Under the pieces are notes generated by a model that worked only from the letters and a program-made list of their open reading frames with translations, was not told the DNA's origin and did not search any database. This document shows, in pieces, positions 1-8,000 of a stretch of 21,290 bases of DNA. Both the position numbers and the translations under genes were made by a program. The stretch comes from a virus. The stretch is taken from IMG/VR virus record IMGVR_UViG_3300032304_000273, positions 1 to 21,290 of that record; one strand, written 5' to 3'. Numbering within the stretch: the first letter of the stretch is position 1; each line of letters starts with the position of its first letter.

Positions 1-59
1 AACTGAGGCGCCCGAAATGTTTTTAAAGGCGCCGAAGAACAGTTATCTGTCAGGTGCCT

Positions 60-70
60 ACTGTAACAGT
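60..70. repeat. Perfect palindrome ACTGT-A-ACAGT
   Basis: Two ACAGT-type pentamers face each other across one base, giving an 11-base perfect dyad. Further same-orientation ACAGT copies follow at 79 and 91, spaced 12-13 bases. This looks like a binding site for a dimeric or oligomeric DNA-binding protein. Confidence 0.6.
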
Positions 71-99
71 ACAGCACGACAGTATATTAGACAGTTAGT

Positions 100-115
100 G
101 GGTCATTTATGACCC
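100..115. repeat. Inverted repeat GGGTCA / TGACCC
   Basis: Perfect 6-base arms flank a 4-base TTTA loop. No T-run follows, so it does not look like a terminator. Confidence 0.6.
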
Positions 116-221
116 CAGACTGTTTAATATCGTCTGTTATACAGTCTAGTATCTACATAAAAGATTTTCCCGTACAAAGTTCATGCCCATACCATGTCCC
201 AGTATGTCCTATTTTGTATAG

Positions 222-284
222 ATTTTTTGCATGCTTTAAAAAATACTTTAAAGTAAAACGTCCGTTTTACCTGTTTGGACAGGT
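222..284. repeat. Chain of four contiguous inverted repeats
   Basis: Four symmetric elements run head to tail. ATTTTTT/AAAAAAT spans 222-244 around a central GCATGC. TACTTTAAAGTA spans 244-255 and is a 12-base perfect palindrome. GTAAAACG/CGTTTTAC spans 253-270 with a 2-base loop, and ACCTGT/ACAGGT spans 269-284 with loop TTGG. Neighbouring elements share their end bases, so only some could form hairpins together. That suggests protein-binding dyads or alternative structures. Confidence 0.65.
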
Positions 285-296
285 TAATACTATATA
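266..296 (+). promoter_or_regulatory. Possible sigma70-like promoter for the structural operon
   Basis: A -35-like TTTACC at 266-271 is followed after 16 bases by TACTAT (288-293), which overlaps TATATA (291-296). It lies 100 bases before the terminase start, within the arms of two inverted repeats, so a repressor or activator could overlap it. AT-rich DNA gives such matches by chance, so this is weak. Confidence 0.3.
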
Positions 297-299
297 GAG

Positions 300-319
300 A
301 CTGTTTCTTTTTTAACAGT
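300..319. repeat. Inverted repeat ACTGTT / AACAGT
   Basis: Perfect 6-base arms flank an 8-base pyrimidine loop. Both arms contain the pentamer that recurs through the region, which links this dyad to the one at 60-70. Confidence 0.55.
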
Positions 320-320
320 A

Positions 321-341
321 GCAAGTCCTTGGGGGACTTGC
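321..341. repeat. Strong 8-bp hairpin upstream of terminase
   Basis: Arms GCAAGTCC and GGACTTGC enclose a 5-base loop. No T-run follows on either strand, so it is not a normal intrinsic terminator. It would lie in the terminase 5' leader if transcription starts near 300. Confidence 0.6.
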
Positions 342-395
342 GTTACAGACTGTATTTACTGTTTGTTACAACTGAGTGAAAACGGGACAGGACTA

Positions 396-2288
396 ATGAC
401 ATTTAGCAAAGGAACTACTAACCCAAAAACCCTGGCCACCACGGCAGCAAAGGCAAAAGTTATAGCCCTTGTATCTGAGGGGCACTCTGTTCATAAGGCT
501 ATGGAGATGGTTGGTAACAAACCAGACACCGTTCGTATCTGGATGCTGCGGGACAAAAAATTTGCGAGTGACTTATCTGAGGCCAAAGAAGAAGCCAAGA
601 GCAATTCTATCAAAGCCTTAGGGATAGCAAAGGATGATATTTCCTTCGCCCAGTTCTCAGAGATATTTATGGGGCAAAAAGCATTCCCCCACCATCTCAA
701 CTGGATTGACTTAATAGAGGGTCGTGAGCCATCGTGGCTCCACCCAAATATGATTTACGAGAAGGCAGACCCAAGTCGCTTTCTAATCAACGTGCCACCA
801 GAGCACGCTAAGTCAACTGTCCTAACAGTTAACTACCCTACATATCGCATCGCTCTCAACCCTAACGTCCGCATTATAGTGGTCAGTAAAACCTTGCTCA
901 AGGCACGCGAGTTCGTGTACGCAATCAAGCAAAGGCTCTCCCATCCAAGATGGCTAAAGATGCAAACAGCATTTGGGCCTGAAGGTGGATGGAAAGAAGA
1001 TTCAGATACTTGGCGAGTTGACACGGTTTACCTTGGAAGCGATGCTCGTAATTCGAGTGAGAAAGACCCCACCATCCAGGCGCTTGGTATGGGTGGGCAA
1101 ATTTATGGAGCACGTGCTGACCTCATCATTCTTGATGACTGCATTACTACAGCCAACTCCCATGAGTACGAGAAACAAATCAACTGGCTACAAAAAGAAG
1201 TTATTACCCGTCTGGGTAAGAACGGTAAATTATTAGTGGTGGGGACCCGAATTGCTGCAACAGATTTCTACAAAGAACTTAGAGAATCAAAATATTGGTC
1301 GAGTGGCAAAAGCCCTTTTACCTACATGGGTATGCCTGCTGTTCTTGAGTTTTCTGAAAAGCCTGAAGAGTGGAAAACGCTCTGGGAGAAAAGTGATATT
1401 CCTTGGGATGGCGATGACGATACTCCTGATGAAAATGGCTTATACCCGAAATGGGACGGAAGAGCACTCTTCAGACGTAGAGGCGAAGTAACCCCCAACA
1501 CATGGGCTTTAGTTTATCAGCAGGAGGATGTCGAAGAAGATTCCATCTTCCCACCCGCTTTGGTGCAAGGTAGTACTAACGGTCAAAGAAGAAAAGGTCC
1601 ATTGCGCCAAGGCGCGGTGGGACATCCGACTAATGTTGAAGGTTACACAATAATTGGATTCGACCCCGCAATGGGAGATAAAGCCCACGCAGCCTTCGTA
1701 GTAGTTACTTACAATAGAAGTGATTCTAGGATTTATGTTTTAGATTGTATCAACATGGGTGAACCGAACCCACAAAAGATTAGAAGTACGATAGAAGAAC
1801 TTGTATTGAAATACAAGCCTCAAGAATTTAGAGTAGAAATTAACGCCCATCAAAAAGCATATTCATTAGATGATGACTTGCGTCAATGGCTTGGTATGTA
1901 TGGTGTCAGACTTGAATCTCATGTTACTAACAAAAATAAGTGGGACGCATCTTTCGGTGTAGCATCTATGTCTACGCTGTTTGGTACCTTGCGTGATGAA
2001 AAGTTCCAAAAGAATAATATGATAGAACTTCCATCTACTCAAGACTCAGAGGGATTAAAGTCCCTTACTCAACAATTGATTACTTGGAAACCTAACACTA
2101 GAGGTAAGACTGACTGTGTTATGGCGCTTTGGTTTGCTGTGCTTAGAGCACGGGAGTTTATGCAACAAACAAATCACTTACAAAAATTTTCTTCTAATCG
2201 CTGGACCACTCGTGCTCAAGCCGAGCAAAGATACACAATCAATCTAGACGAAGCCTTTGCTGAACAATGGGCTGACCAACATGGATAG
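396..2288 (+). CDS. terL: Terminase large subunit with N-terminal HTH domain
   Basis: This is the packaging motor ATPase and headful or site-specific nuclease that loads DNA through the portal. From ATG 396 (630 aa), residues about 20-50 form a helix-turn-helix stretch of the type seen in small terminase subunits (AKVIALVSEG...VRIWM). The ATPase follows: a deviant Walker A PPEHAKST (134-141), Walker B LIILDD (243-248) and a VGTR coupling motif near 282. The RNase H-like nuclease has its acidic residues in GFDPA (D423), VEIN (E481) and TDCVMALW (D573). An in-frame TTG at 363 would add 11 residues, but ATG 396 has a purine-rich GGGACAGGA just upstream and is preferred. The portal start follows directly. 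No separate small-subunit gene is visible upstream. The terminase assignment is firm; the small-subunit role of the N-terminus is inferred. Confidence 0.93.
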   Translation: MTFSKGTTNPKTLATTAAKAKVIALVSEGHSVHKAMEMVGNKPDTVRIWMLRDKKFASDLSEAKEEAKSNSIKALGIAKDDISFAQFSEIFMGQKAFPHHLNWIDLIEGREPSWLHPNMIYEKADPSRFLINVPPEHAKSTVLTVNYPTYRIALNPNVRIIVVSKTLLKAREFVYAIKQRLSHPRWLKMQTAFGPEGGWKEDSDTWRVDTVYLGSDARNSSEKDPTIQALGMGGQIYGARADLIILDDCITTANSHEYEKQINWLQKEVITRLGKNGKLLVVGTRIAATDFYKELRESKYWSSGKSPFTYMGMPAVLEFSEKPEEWKTLWEKSDIPWDGDDDTPDENGLYPKWDGRALFRRRGEVTPNTWALVYQQEDVEEDSIFPPALVQGSTNGQRRKGPLRQGAVGHPTNVEGYTIIGFDPAMGDKAHAAFVVVTYNRSDSRIYVLDCINMGEPNPQKIRSTIEELVLKYKPQEFRVEINAHQKAYSLDDDLRQWLGMYGVRLESHVTNKNKWDASFGVASMSTLFGTLRDEKFQKNNMIELPSTQDSEGLKSLTQQLITWKPNTRGKTDCVMALWFAVLRAREFMQQTNHLQKFSSNRWTTRAQAEQRYTINLDEAFAEQWADQHG

Positions 2289-2294
2289 GATATA

Positions 2295-4046
2295 ATGTTA
2301 TCAATTGACCAAATCTCTGCAAGGGTAGAGTCTTTGCGTAGTCGCTCAACAGAGCGAGACCGCAGACAACTAGACGTCCTTGCTGTTCGTAAAGGACAGA
2401 TATCACAGGTATATCCTGAATTTTTTCCAGAAGGGGTGGATGCAAATGTTGTTGCAAACTTTATCGACATTGTTGCCCGTGACCTTTCGGAAGTTATGGC
2501 GCCTCTTCCAGCAGTAAATTGTTCTGCTGCAAATCAAGTATCAGATAGAGCAAGGGTCTTTGCTGACAAGCGCACACGTATTGCAACAAATTATTTTAGT
2601 AATTCAGATTTACAAGTACAGATGTATCAAGGTGCAGACCAATACATCACATTTGGTTTCGTCCCATTCATTGTTGAATTAGACGAAGAAGCAGGGCTAC
2701 CGCGTATCCGCATAGAAAGTCCAATTGGGGCTTACCCAGAGTTTGACCGCTATGGACGCTGTACTGCCTTCGCAAAGAAATACACACTCACACTTGGTGA
2801 ACTAGTCGCACAGTATCCTGAGTTTGAGATTCAATTACTAGGGCCTGACCGTTATGAGCAGAACCTAGATGCACGTGTTGACCTTATTCGTTATTACGAT
2901 AAAGAGCAATCAATCATATTTATTCCATCACGGAATAATTTAATTCTATCTCAAGCAAAGAATCCTATCGGCAAGATGCAAGTGATAGTAGCCAAGCGCC
3001 CATCACTAGACGGTGAGATGCGTGGTCAATTTGATGATGTACTAGGTATCCAATTGCTTCGTAATAGATTCGCATTACTTGCGATGGAAGCAGCAGAGAA
3101 ATCAGTACAGGCACCAATTGTTGTACCAGGTGATGTTCAAGAACTACAGTTGGGTGGAGATGCGATTATTCGCACCAACTCCCCTGCTGGTGTGCGCCGT
3201 GTAGATTTAAATATCCCGCCAGGTGCGTTCACTGAGCAACAAGTATTGCTTAATGAGTTACGTACTGGAACACGTTATCCAGAATCAAGAACTGGAAACA
3301 TTGATGCATCGATAGTCACAGGACAAGGCGTTCAAGCGCTTATGGGTGGCTTTGATACACAGGTTAAATCTGCTCAAGCAATCTTTGCTTCTGCGCTTAA
3401 AGATGTTATCTCTATCTGTTTTCAGATGGACGAAAAATTATTTAACTTTACAAAAACAATTCGTGGTGTAGATGCTGGTTCACCTTACTCACTTGAGTAC
3501 ACACCATCAAAAGATATTAAAGCAGATTACACAGCCGATGTTCGCTATGGCATGCTTGCTGGTCTTAACCCAGCGCAGGGACTTATCTTCATGCTACAAG
3601 CCCTTGGCGGTAAATTAATCTCTAAGGATATGGCTATGCGTGAGTTACCATTTGGTATTAACGTAACCCAAGAACAAGAAAAGATTGAAGTAGAAGAAAT
3701 GCGTAATGCATTGGTAGGTTCATTACAGGCATACACACAAGCAATTCCACAGATGGCAGCAACAGGCGGGGATGCGTCTGATATCGTAAAGAAAATCGCA
3801 CAAGTAATTAAAGCCCGTCAAAAGGGAATATCAATTGAAGATGCGATTGAAGATATCTTTGCTCCAGAATTACCTCCTGCTGGTGCCCCACAGGTTGAGC
3901 AAACGTCCCCTGCTCCCGAAATGGCTCCAGTAGGAGGCTTACCTCCTCAACAAGGTGGCGGAATTCCAGATGTTCAGACTCTACTTTCTAGTTTAACTTC
4001 TGGTGGTAAAGCCAGTGCAAGTGCAAGGACTGCAATTAGAAGATAA
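2295..4046 (+). CDS. Portal protein
   Basis: The portal is the dodecameric ring at the capsid vertex through which terminase packages DNA and to which the tail attaches. This 583-residue protein follows terminase by 6 bases, with SD ATAGGA overlapping the terminase stop. Size, position and pattern fit: a helical N-terminus (1-70), a mixed alpha/beta core (100-300), then a conserved loop around residues 325-360 (GTRYPESRTGNIDASIVTG) that I recall from portals of environmental phages. The C-terminal helices (415-525) are followed by a Pro/Gln/Gly-rich tail (526-560), probably disordered, and a basic end. I assign it by context plus this pattern rather than by a catalytic motif. Confidence 0.85.
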   Translation: MLSIDQISARVESLRSRSTERDRRQLDVLAVRKGQISQVYPEFFPEGVDANVVANFIDIVARDLSEVMAPLPAVNCSAANQVSDRARVFADKRTRIATNYFSNSDLQVQMYQGADQYITFGFVPFIVELDEEAGLPRIRIESPIGAYPEFDRYGRCTAFAKKYTLTLGELVAQYPEFEIQLLGPDRYEQNLDARVDLIRYYDKEQSIIFIPSRNNLILSQAKNPIGKMQVIVAKRPSLDGEMRGQFDDVLGIQLLRNRFALLAMEAAEKSVQAPIVVPGDVQELQLGGDAIIRTNSPAGVRRVDLNIPPGAFTEQQVLLNELRTGTRYPESRTGNIDASIVTGQGVQALMGGFDTQVKSAQAIFASALKDVISICFQMDEKLFNFTKTIRGVDAGSPYSLEYTPSKDIKADYTADVRYGMLAGLNPAQGLIFMLQALGGKLISKDMAMRELPFGINVTQEQEKIEVEEMRNALVGSLQAYTQAIPQMAATGGDASDIVKKIAQVIKARQKGISIEDAIEDIFAPELPPAGAPQVEQTSPAPEMAPVGGLPPQQGGGIPDVQTLLSSLTSGGKASASARTAIRR

Positions 4047-4060
4047 GTTAGAAGGGGACC

Positions 4061-4630
4061 ATGACTGCAATTGTTGGTATACAAGGAAAAGGTTGGGCTG
4101 TCCTAGCGGCAGACTCAATGACTACATATACAGATAGACCGTATGTAGCAAAGGGATGCGACAAGATAGTTAAAGTTGGAGAGTATTTAGTTGCTGTAGC
4201 AGGTGATGCTATTGCGGGAGATATTCTTAATAACTTGTGGCAACCACCTAAAGTAATTAAGACGCAAGACCCAGATAGATTTATGATGATTAGAGTATTG
4301 CCTTCTATAAAACAAACTCTAACTGATGCAGGTTATGACCCATCACCTAAAGGCAAGAATGATGATGATGCTGGATGGGATGCTTTAATTTGTTTTAATG
4401 GAAAGTTATATCAAGTTAGTGATGACTATGGATATATGCGAGATGATAAAGGTTTATATGGAATAGGCACAGGTGGGGCTTTAGCCCTTGGTGCATTATC
4501 TGTATTAGAGTCAGAAACAAAGACACATGCTAAAGCAACAAGCGCTGCTAAGAAAGCAATTGCAACAGCAATCCAATATAACATTTGGTGTGGTGGGGCT
4601 ATAAACATAAAAACACAATTTACTAAATAG
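4061..4630 (+). CDS. HslV/proteasome beta-like Ntn hydrolase (candidate prohead protease)
   Basis: This 189-residue protein matches the N-terminal-threonine peptidase fold of HslV and proteasome beta subunits. Counting from the Thr after the initiator Met: Thr1 (start TAIVGIQGKG), Asp17 in LAADSMT (HslV Asp17), Lys34 in CDKIVKV (HslV Lys33, shifted by one), an AVAGD turn at 45-48, a strand FNGKLYQV (111-118), and GIGTGG (133-138) like the HslV GSGG loop, followed by a small-residue helix. Thr needs only Met removal to be exposed, as in HslV. The length fits HslV (about 175 aa). SD GAAGGGG precedes the start. It lies 14 bases after the portal gene, where many phages encode the capsid maturation protease, and no other protease is visible here. 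Acting on scaffold or capsid is inference; degrading host proteins or being part of the virion are alternatives. Confidence 0.8.
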   Translation: MTAIVGIQGKGWAVLAADSMTTYTDRPYVAKGCDKIVKVGEYLVAVAGDAIAGDILNNLWQPPKVIKTQDPDRFMMIRVLPSIKQTLTDAGYDPSPKGKNDDDAGWDALICFNGKLYQVSDDYGYMRDDKGLYGIGTGGALALGALSVLESETKTHAKATSAAKKAIATAIQYNIWCGGAINIKTQFTK

Positions 4631-4638
4631 GAGGAAAC

Positions 4639-5052
4639 GTGGCAGAGCAAGGCGGAATGAGAACTCCAAATAATCCTGCACCAGTTTCAGGTCCTGGGGC
4701 TTTATCAAAAAGAACAGATGGTGGACCTACGCAGGCTGCAACTTATATTCCAGGTATGCCACAAGGTCAAGGTCAACAGACATATGACAACCAAGTAGCA
4801 GCACCTATGGCTGGTAATCCATTTCCACAAGAATCATTGGCTGACTTAACGCCATTGCTTGCGCCTACATCTCGCAAGAATGAATCAATTACTAGTGGAG
4901 TTGATATTGGTGATGGACCAGGTTCCATGGCATTAGGAAAACTTCCAATGCAAGAATCTTCAGTTAAAGATGTTATTAGAACTCTTGCACAATATGATAC
5001 CTCAGGCGATTCCGAAATGGTATATCGCATGCTAGACGATGCAGGGTATTAA
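4639..5052 (+). CDS. Small Pro/Gly/Gln-rich virion-module protein, unknown function
   Basis: The GTG start has a strong SD (AGGAGG, spacing about 4) and the stop overlaps the next ATG (TAATG). The 137 residues begin with a low-complexity, probably disordered part rich in Pro, Gly, Gln, Ala and Thr (1-70). The C-terminus (about 105-137) is more ordered and helical, ending in MVYRMLDDAGY. There is no signal peptide or membrane segment. Its place between protease and giant protein suggests a minor head or assembly protein, perhaps a chaperone or cargo partner of the next gene. I do not recognise the family. Confidence 0.75.
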   Translation: MAEQGGMRTPNNPAPVSGPGALSKRTDGGPTQAATYIPGMPQGQGQQTYDNQVAAPMAGNPFPQESLADLTPLLAPTSRKNESITSGVDIGDGPGSMALGKLPMQESSVKDVIRTLAQYDTSGDSEMVYRMLDDAGY

Positions 5053-8000
5053 TGCCAGAGATAAAATTAGACCCAGTTATTGCTGAACTTAGTCCTAATA
5101 TTTATAAGGCAGCAGTAGAAGCCAGTCTTCCTATTAGTCAACAGATGCAACTTAGCCAGTTGGCCCGTGCTCGCAAAGAGGGTAAAAGACTTTTACAACT
5201 TAGCGAAGAAGATGCTCGTAAAGAATTTCTTGAATTTGATACAGAGATTCAAAAAACTATTAATAGTGTTTGGTCAGACAAAAAAATATTTGAACCTGAA
5301 TTAAGTACTTTTGGTAAAGTAGTACGTGGTATTACAGAACCAATAGGTATTGCTGCTAAAATATATTTTAGTCCAGTAATTGCAGCCTTTACTGCTGCAG
5401 ATAAATACTCTAGAACTCTTAATACACCTTACGCAGCCGAACAACAGGCTGAACAGGGTAGAGGTTCAAGATTTAGCAAGAAACTTCTTTCAGATGCATT
5501 TAATGGAAAGAACTCTTGGAAATGGGACAAAATCTCTGAGTATGAAGCCAAGTATGGTAAAGCATTAGTAACTTTAATTCGTGGCAGCGCAGAAGGTAGA
5601 ACCATAGGCGAGTCAATGGACTTGTATGGTGAGACCGATGCAAACATGTTAAATGCAATTATGTTTATGGGTGATGAACCAGAAAAATTTAAAGACTTAT
5701 TATCTGAAGTAAAATTATATGCTCAAGTTTCTCCAGGTAGAGATAAAGTTGGAAGTTGGCTTAAGGCTGATGAAGACGTTAATCAAAATTACTGGGCAAC
5801 TAAATTACTTAAAAAAATTGGCATAGATTTAACTGATAAAAAAACCCGTGAGGGTGTTGCTAGATTTGCATCTGGTCCTTTAGATGCTACTTATCAAATC
5901 GGTATTGACCCATTAACTTATACTGGTGTTGGCCCAATTATTAAAGGTACTAGAGCAATTGGTCGTGGTGTTGCTGGTATTCCAGAAGCAGTTGGTCGCT
6001 TTGGTGGAATTAAAAGTCGTGGCGAAAAACTTGCTGACCAAGTACAATTTCTTGCCGAACGCGGTAATATTGATGGTGGAGTAAACTTTGTATTTCAACA
6101 AGCAGATGTTGTTAAACTTTGGGATGAGCAACTAGGTAAAGCAGTTAAACAATATGCAGATGCAGAAGGTCCTGTAGCCAAGAACATGGTATACGACCAA
6201 ATGCGTTCTGATTTTCCAGACTGGGCTAACCTTGCAGTTGTTAAAGACTTAGCAAAGGCTAAAGTATTTGACTCAGCAGAAGCACGTAAATTTTTTACCG
6301 AAGCAGAAAACTTTAACTTATTATTAGGTGGACGAGTTGATGGTGTAAGTTACCGTAGGAATGGAATTTCTGTAGCAAAAAATTATAGAACCCTTACCTC
6401 TGCATCTCATAAAGTTATTGATTCAGTATTTAATCCTACTTCTAGAAATGCAGATGTAACCTCTTATATTGAAAAGGGTGAAAAAGAACTAGCAACTGTA
6501 CTAGATGTATTAAAAAAGGTTGCTGATGATGGAGAAAATTTAGTCAACCCAGCCGTAAGAGATATTATTGATTTAACCACAGATATTTCTAGGTCACGTA
6601 AACAATTATACAAATTAGGAACAGCCTTTGGTCGTACTCCTAACCGTATTATTTATGGCGAAGACGCAATTAAAACTATTGATGAAGTTAAAAACTTAGC
6701 AAAAATAGTTATGCCTAAAAATACAGCAGGTGCATTTGCTGAGGCATTCTTAGATGAAGCACCAGAAATACAACTTACAATGATTCGTAACTTGTATGCA
6801 GCGGTTATGACTAAAATTGGTTTACCTGGTTCACCAGGTGGTGAGAAAATTATGAACGAAGTTCTTTCAGTTACCTTTAATGAAACTGGTATGTTCTCAA
6901 CTGTTAAGTCTGAGGTACCACTTGATTTAGTAGATGCGTTTCATCCAGCATCAATTACCCGTGAAGGTGAAACATTCCTTCAGGCATCTAAGGGAATAGT
7001 TCAACCATCACAGGTTGCTAAGAGTATTGCTCCGCTGCCATTTGACTTACTATATCAAACAGCAGCAAGTTCACGCTTATCAGAAAGAATTAATTTTATT
7101 AACTTAATTGGTGGCGCTACTAGAAATAAATTCTCTAAATTTGTTAATGACTTTTGGGCTAACCATACTTTATTTCCACGATTGGGTACACGAAGCGCAG
7201 TAGATGAACTTACATTCGCTACCCTTACAGCACCAAGACAAGATTTAGTTAAGTTTGCATTTGGCGGACGTAAAGGCCGTGCTTCACTTGAGGCAATGAC
7301 TGGTTCTAAAACAGCGCAAGGTATGTACAAGCGTGGTTTTTATAAAATATTTCAAAATATAGACCCAACTAGAAAATTGGGAAATCAAGAAAGATTAGAA
7401 ATTTTAGAAACAGCCCGTGCTAAGATGTCTAAAAAATATGGATATGAAGTTCCATTAGCAGATGTAGCACATGAGGCTGTAAGAGAAGAAACTTTTTTAA
7501 GAGTACAGTCTATTTATGGAGATAAATTAAATCCTAGTACTCTAGATGCATTACGAAGAATCATGAAGTATAGTCCTAAAGTACTCGACTCTATGGCTGA
7601 TTCAGTTGCTGCTCGAAGTATGATGACTGGTAAAGTTGATATTGAATATGTTGATTCTGTTTTTATTAATAGCAATGTAACTAAGGCAATTAAAGAAACT
7701 GGTCTTACTCTAGGTAAAAAATATCGAGATTTAGACCCTCAAAAAATGACAACTAAACAAGTTGCTCTTGCTCATTTTGATAACTGGAATATTCGTTTTT
7801 CTTATAACAGTGAAAAAATTGCAGACGGTGCAGTTGTTAATCCAGTAGGTGCGTTTTTTAGAAACAATGCACTTGAAACTCGTGGCGATTTAATTAATGC
7901 TCGCAATAGCGTGCTCAAAGATGTGGGTGTTGAAAAACTTCCTAGAGGATTTGAAGATGATTATGTTGTTGCTAGCGAAGAAAAGTTAAAAGGATTCCTT

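Larger units (their letters stand above)
1..395. promoter_or_regulatory. Palindrome-rich control region upstream of terminase
   Basis: About 395 bases precede the first convincing gene. I count eleven exact ACAGT/ACTGT pentamers (starting at 39, 60, 66, 79, 91, 119, 141, 300, 315, 349 and 358), where fewer than one would be expected by chance. Inverted repeats lie at 60-70, 100-115, 117-147, 222-244, 244-255, 253-270, 269-284, 300-319 and 321-341, several sharing or abutting arms. There is also a direct AGGCGCC repeat at 6-12 and 27-33. The position before the terminase gene fits a packaging-recognition site, an operator/promoter array, or both. The motifs and symmetry are seen directly; the function is inferred. 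Confidence 0.6.

Noticed and set aside
2-112. Open frame entering from the window edge (36 codons, ending TGA 110-112)
   Set aside because: It could be the tail of an upstream gene, but a stop-free stretch of this length is not rare by chance, its codons differ from the AT-rich genes, and it runs through the ACAGT repeats. Not supported enough to list as a gene.
109-297. 62-codon ORF in the leader
   Set aside because: No SD, a Cys-rich composition unlike the other proteins, and it overlaps the palindromes; read as chance.
285-300. Resemblance of the TAATAC...TATAGAGA stretch to a T7-type RNA polymerase promoter
   Set aside because: It lacks about seven central bases of that promoter, no second copy was found, and no phage RNA polymerase gene lies in the window.
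321-341. Hairpin as an intrinsic terminator
   Set aside because: There is no T-run downstream on the + strand, and the downstream side on the - strand is A-rich.
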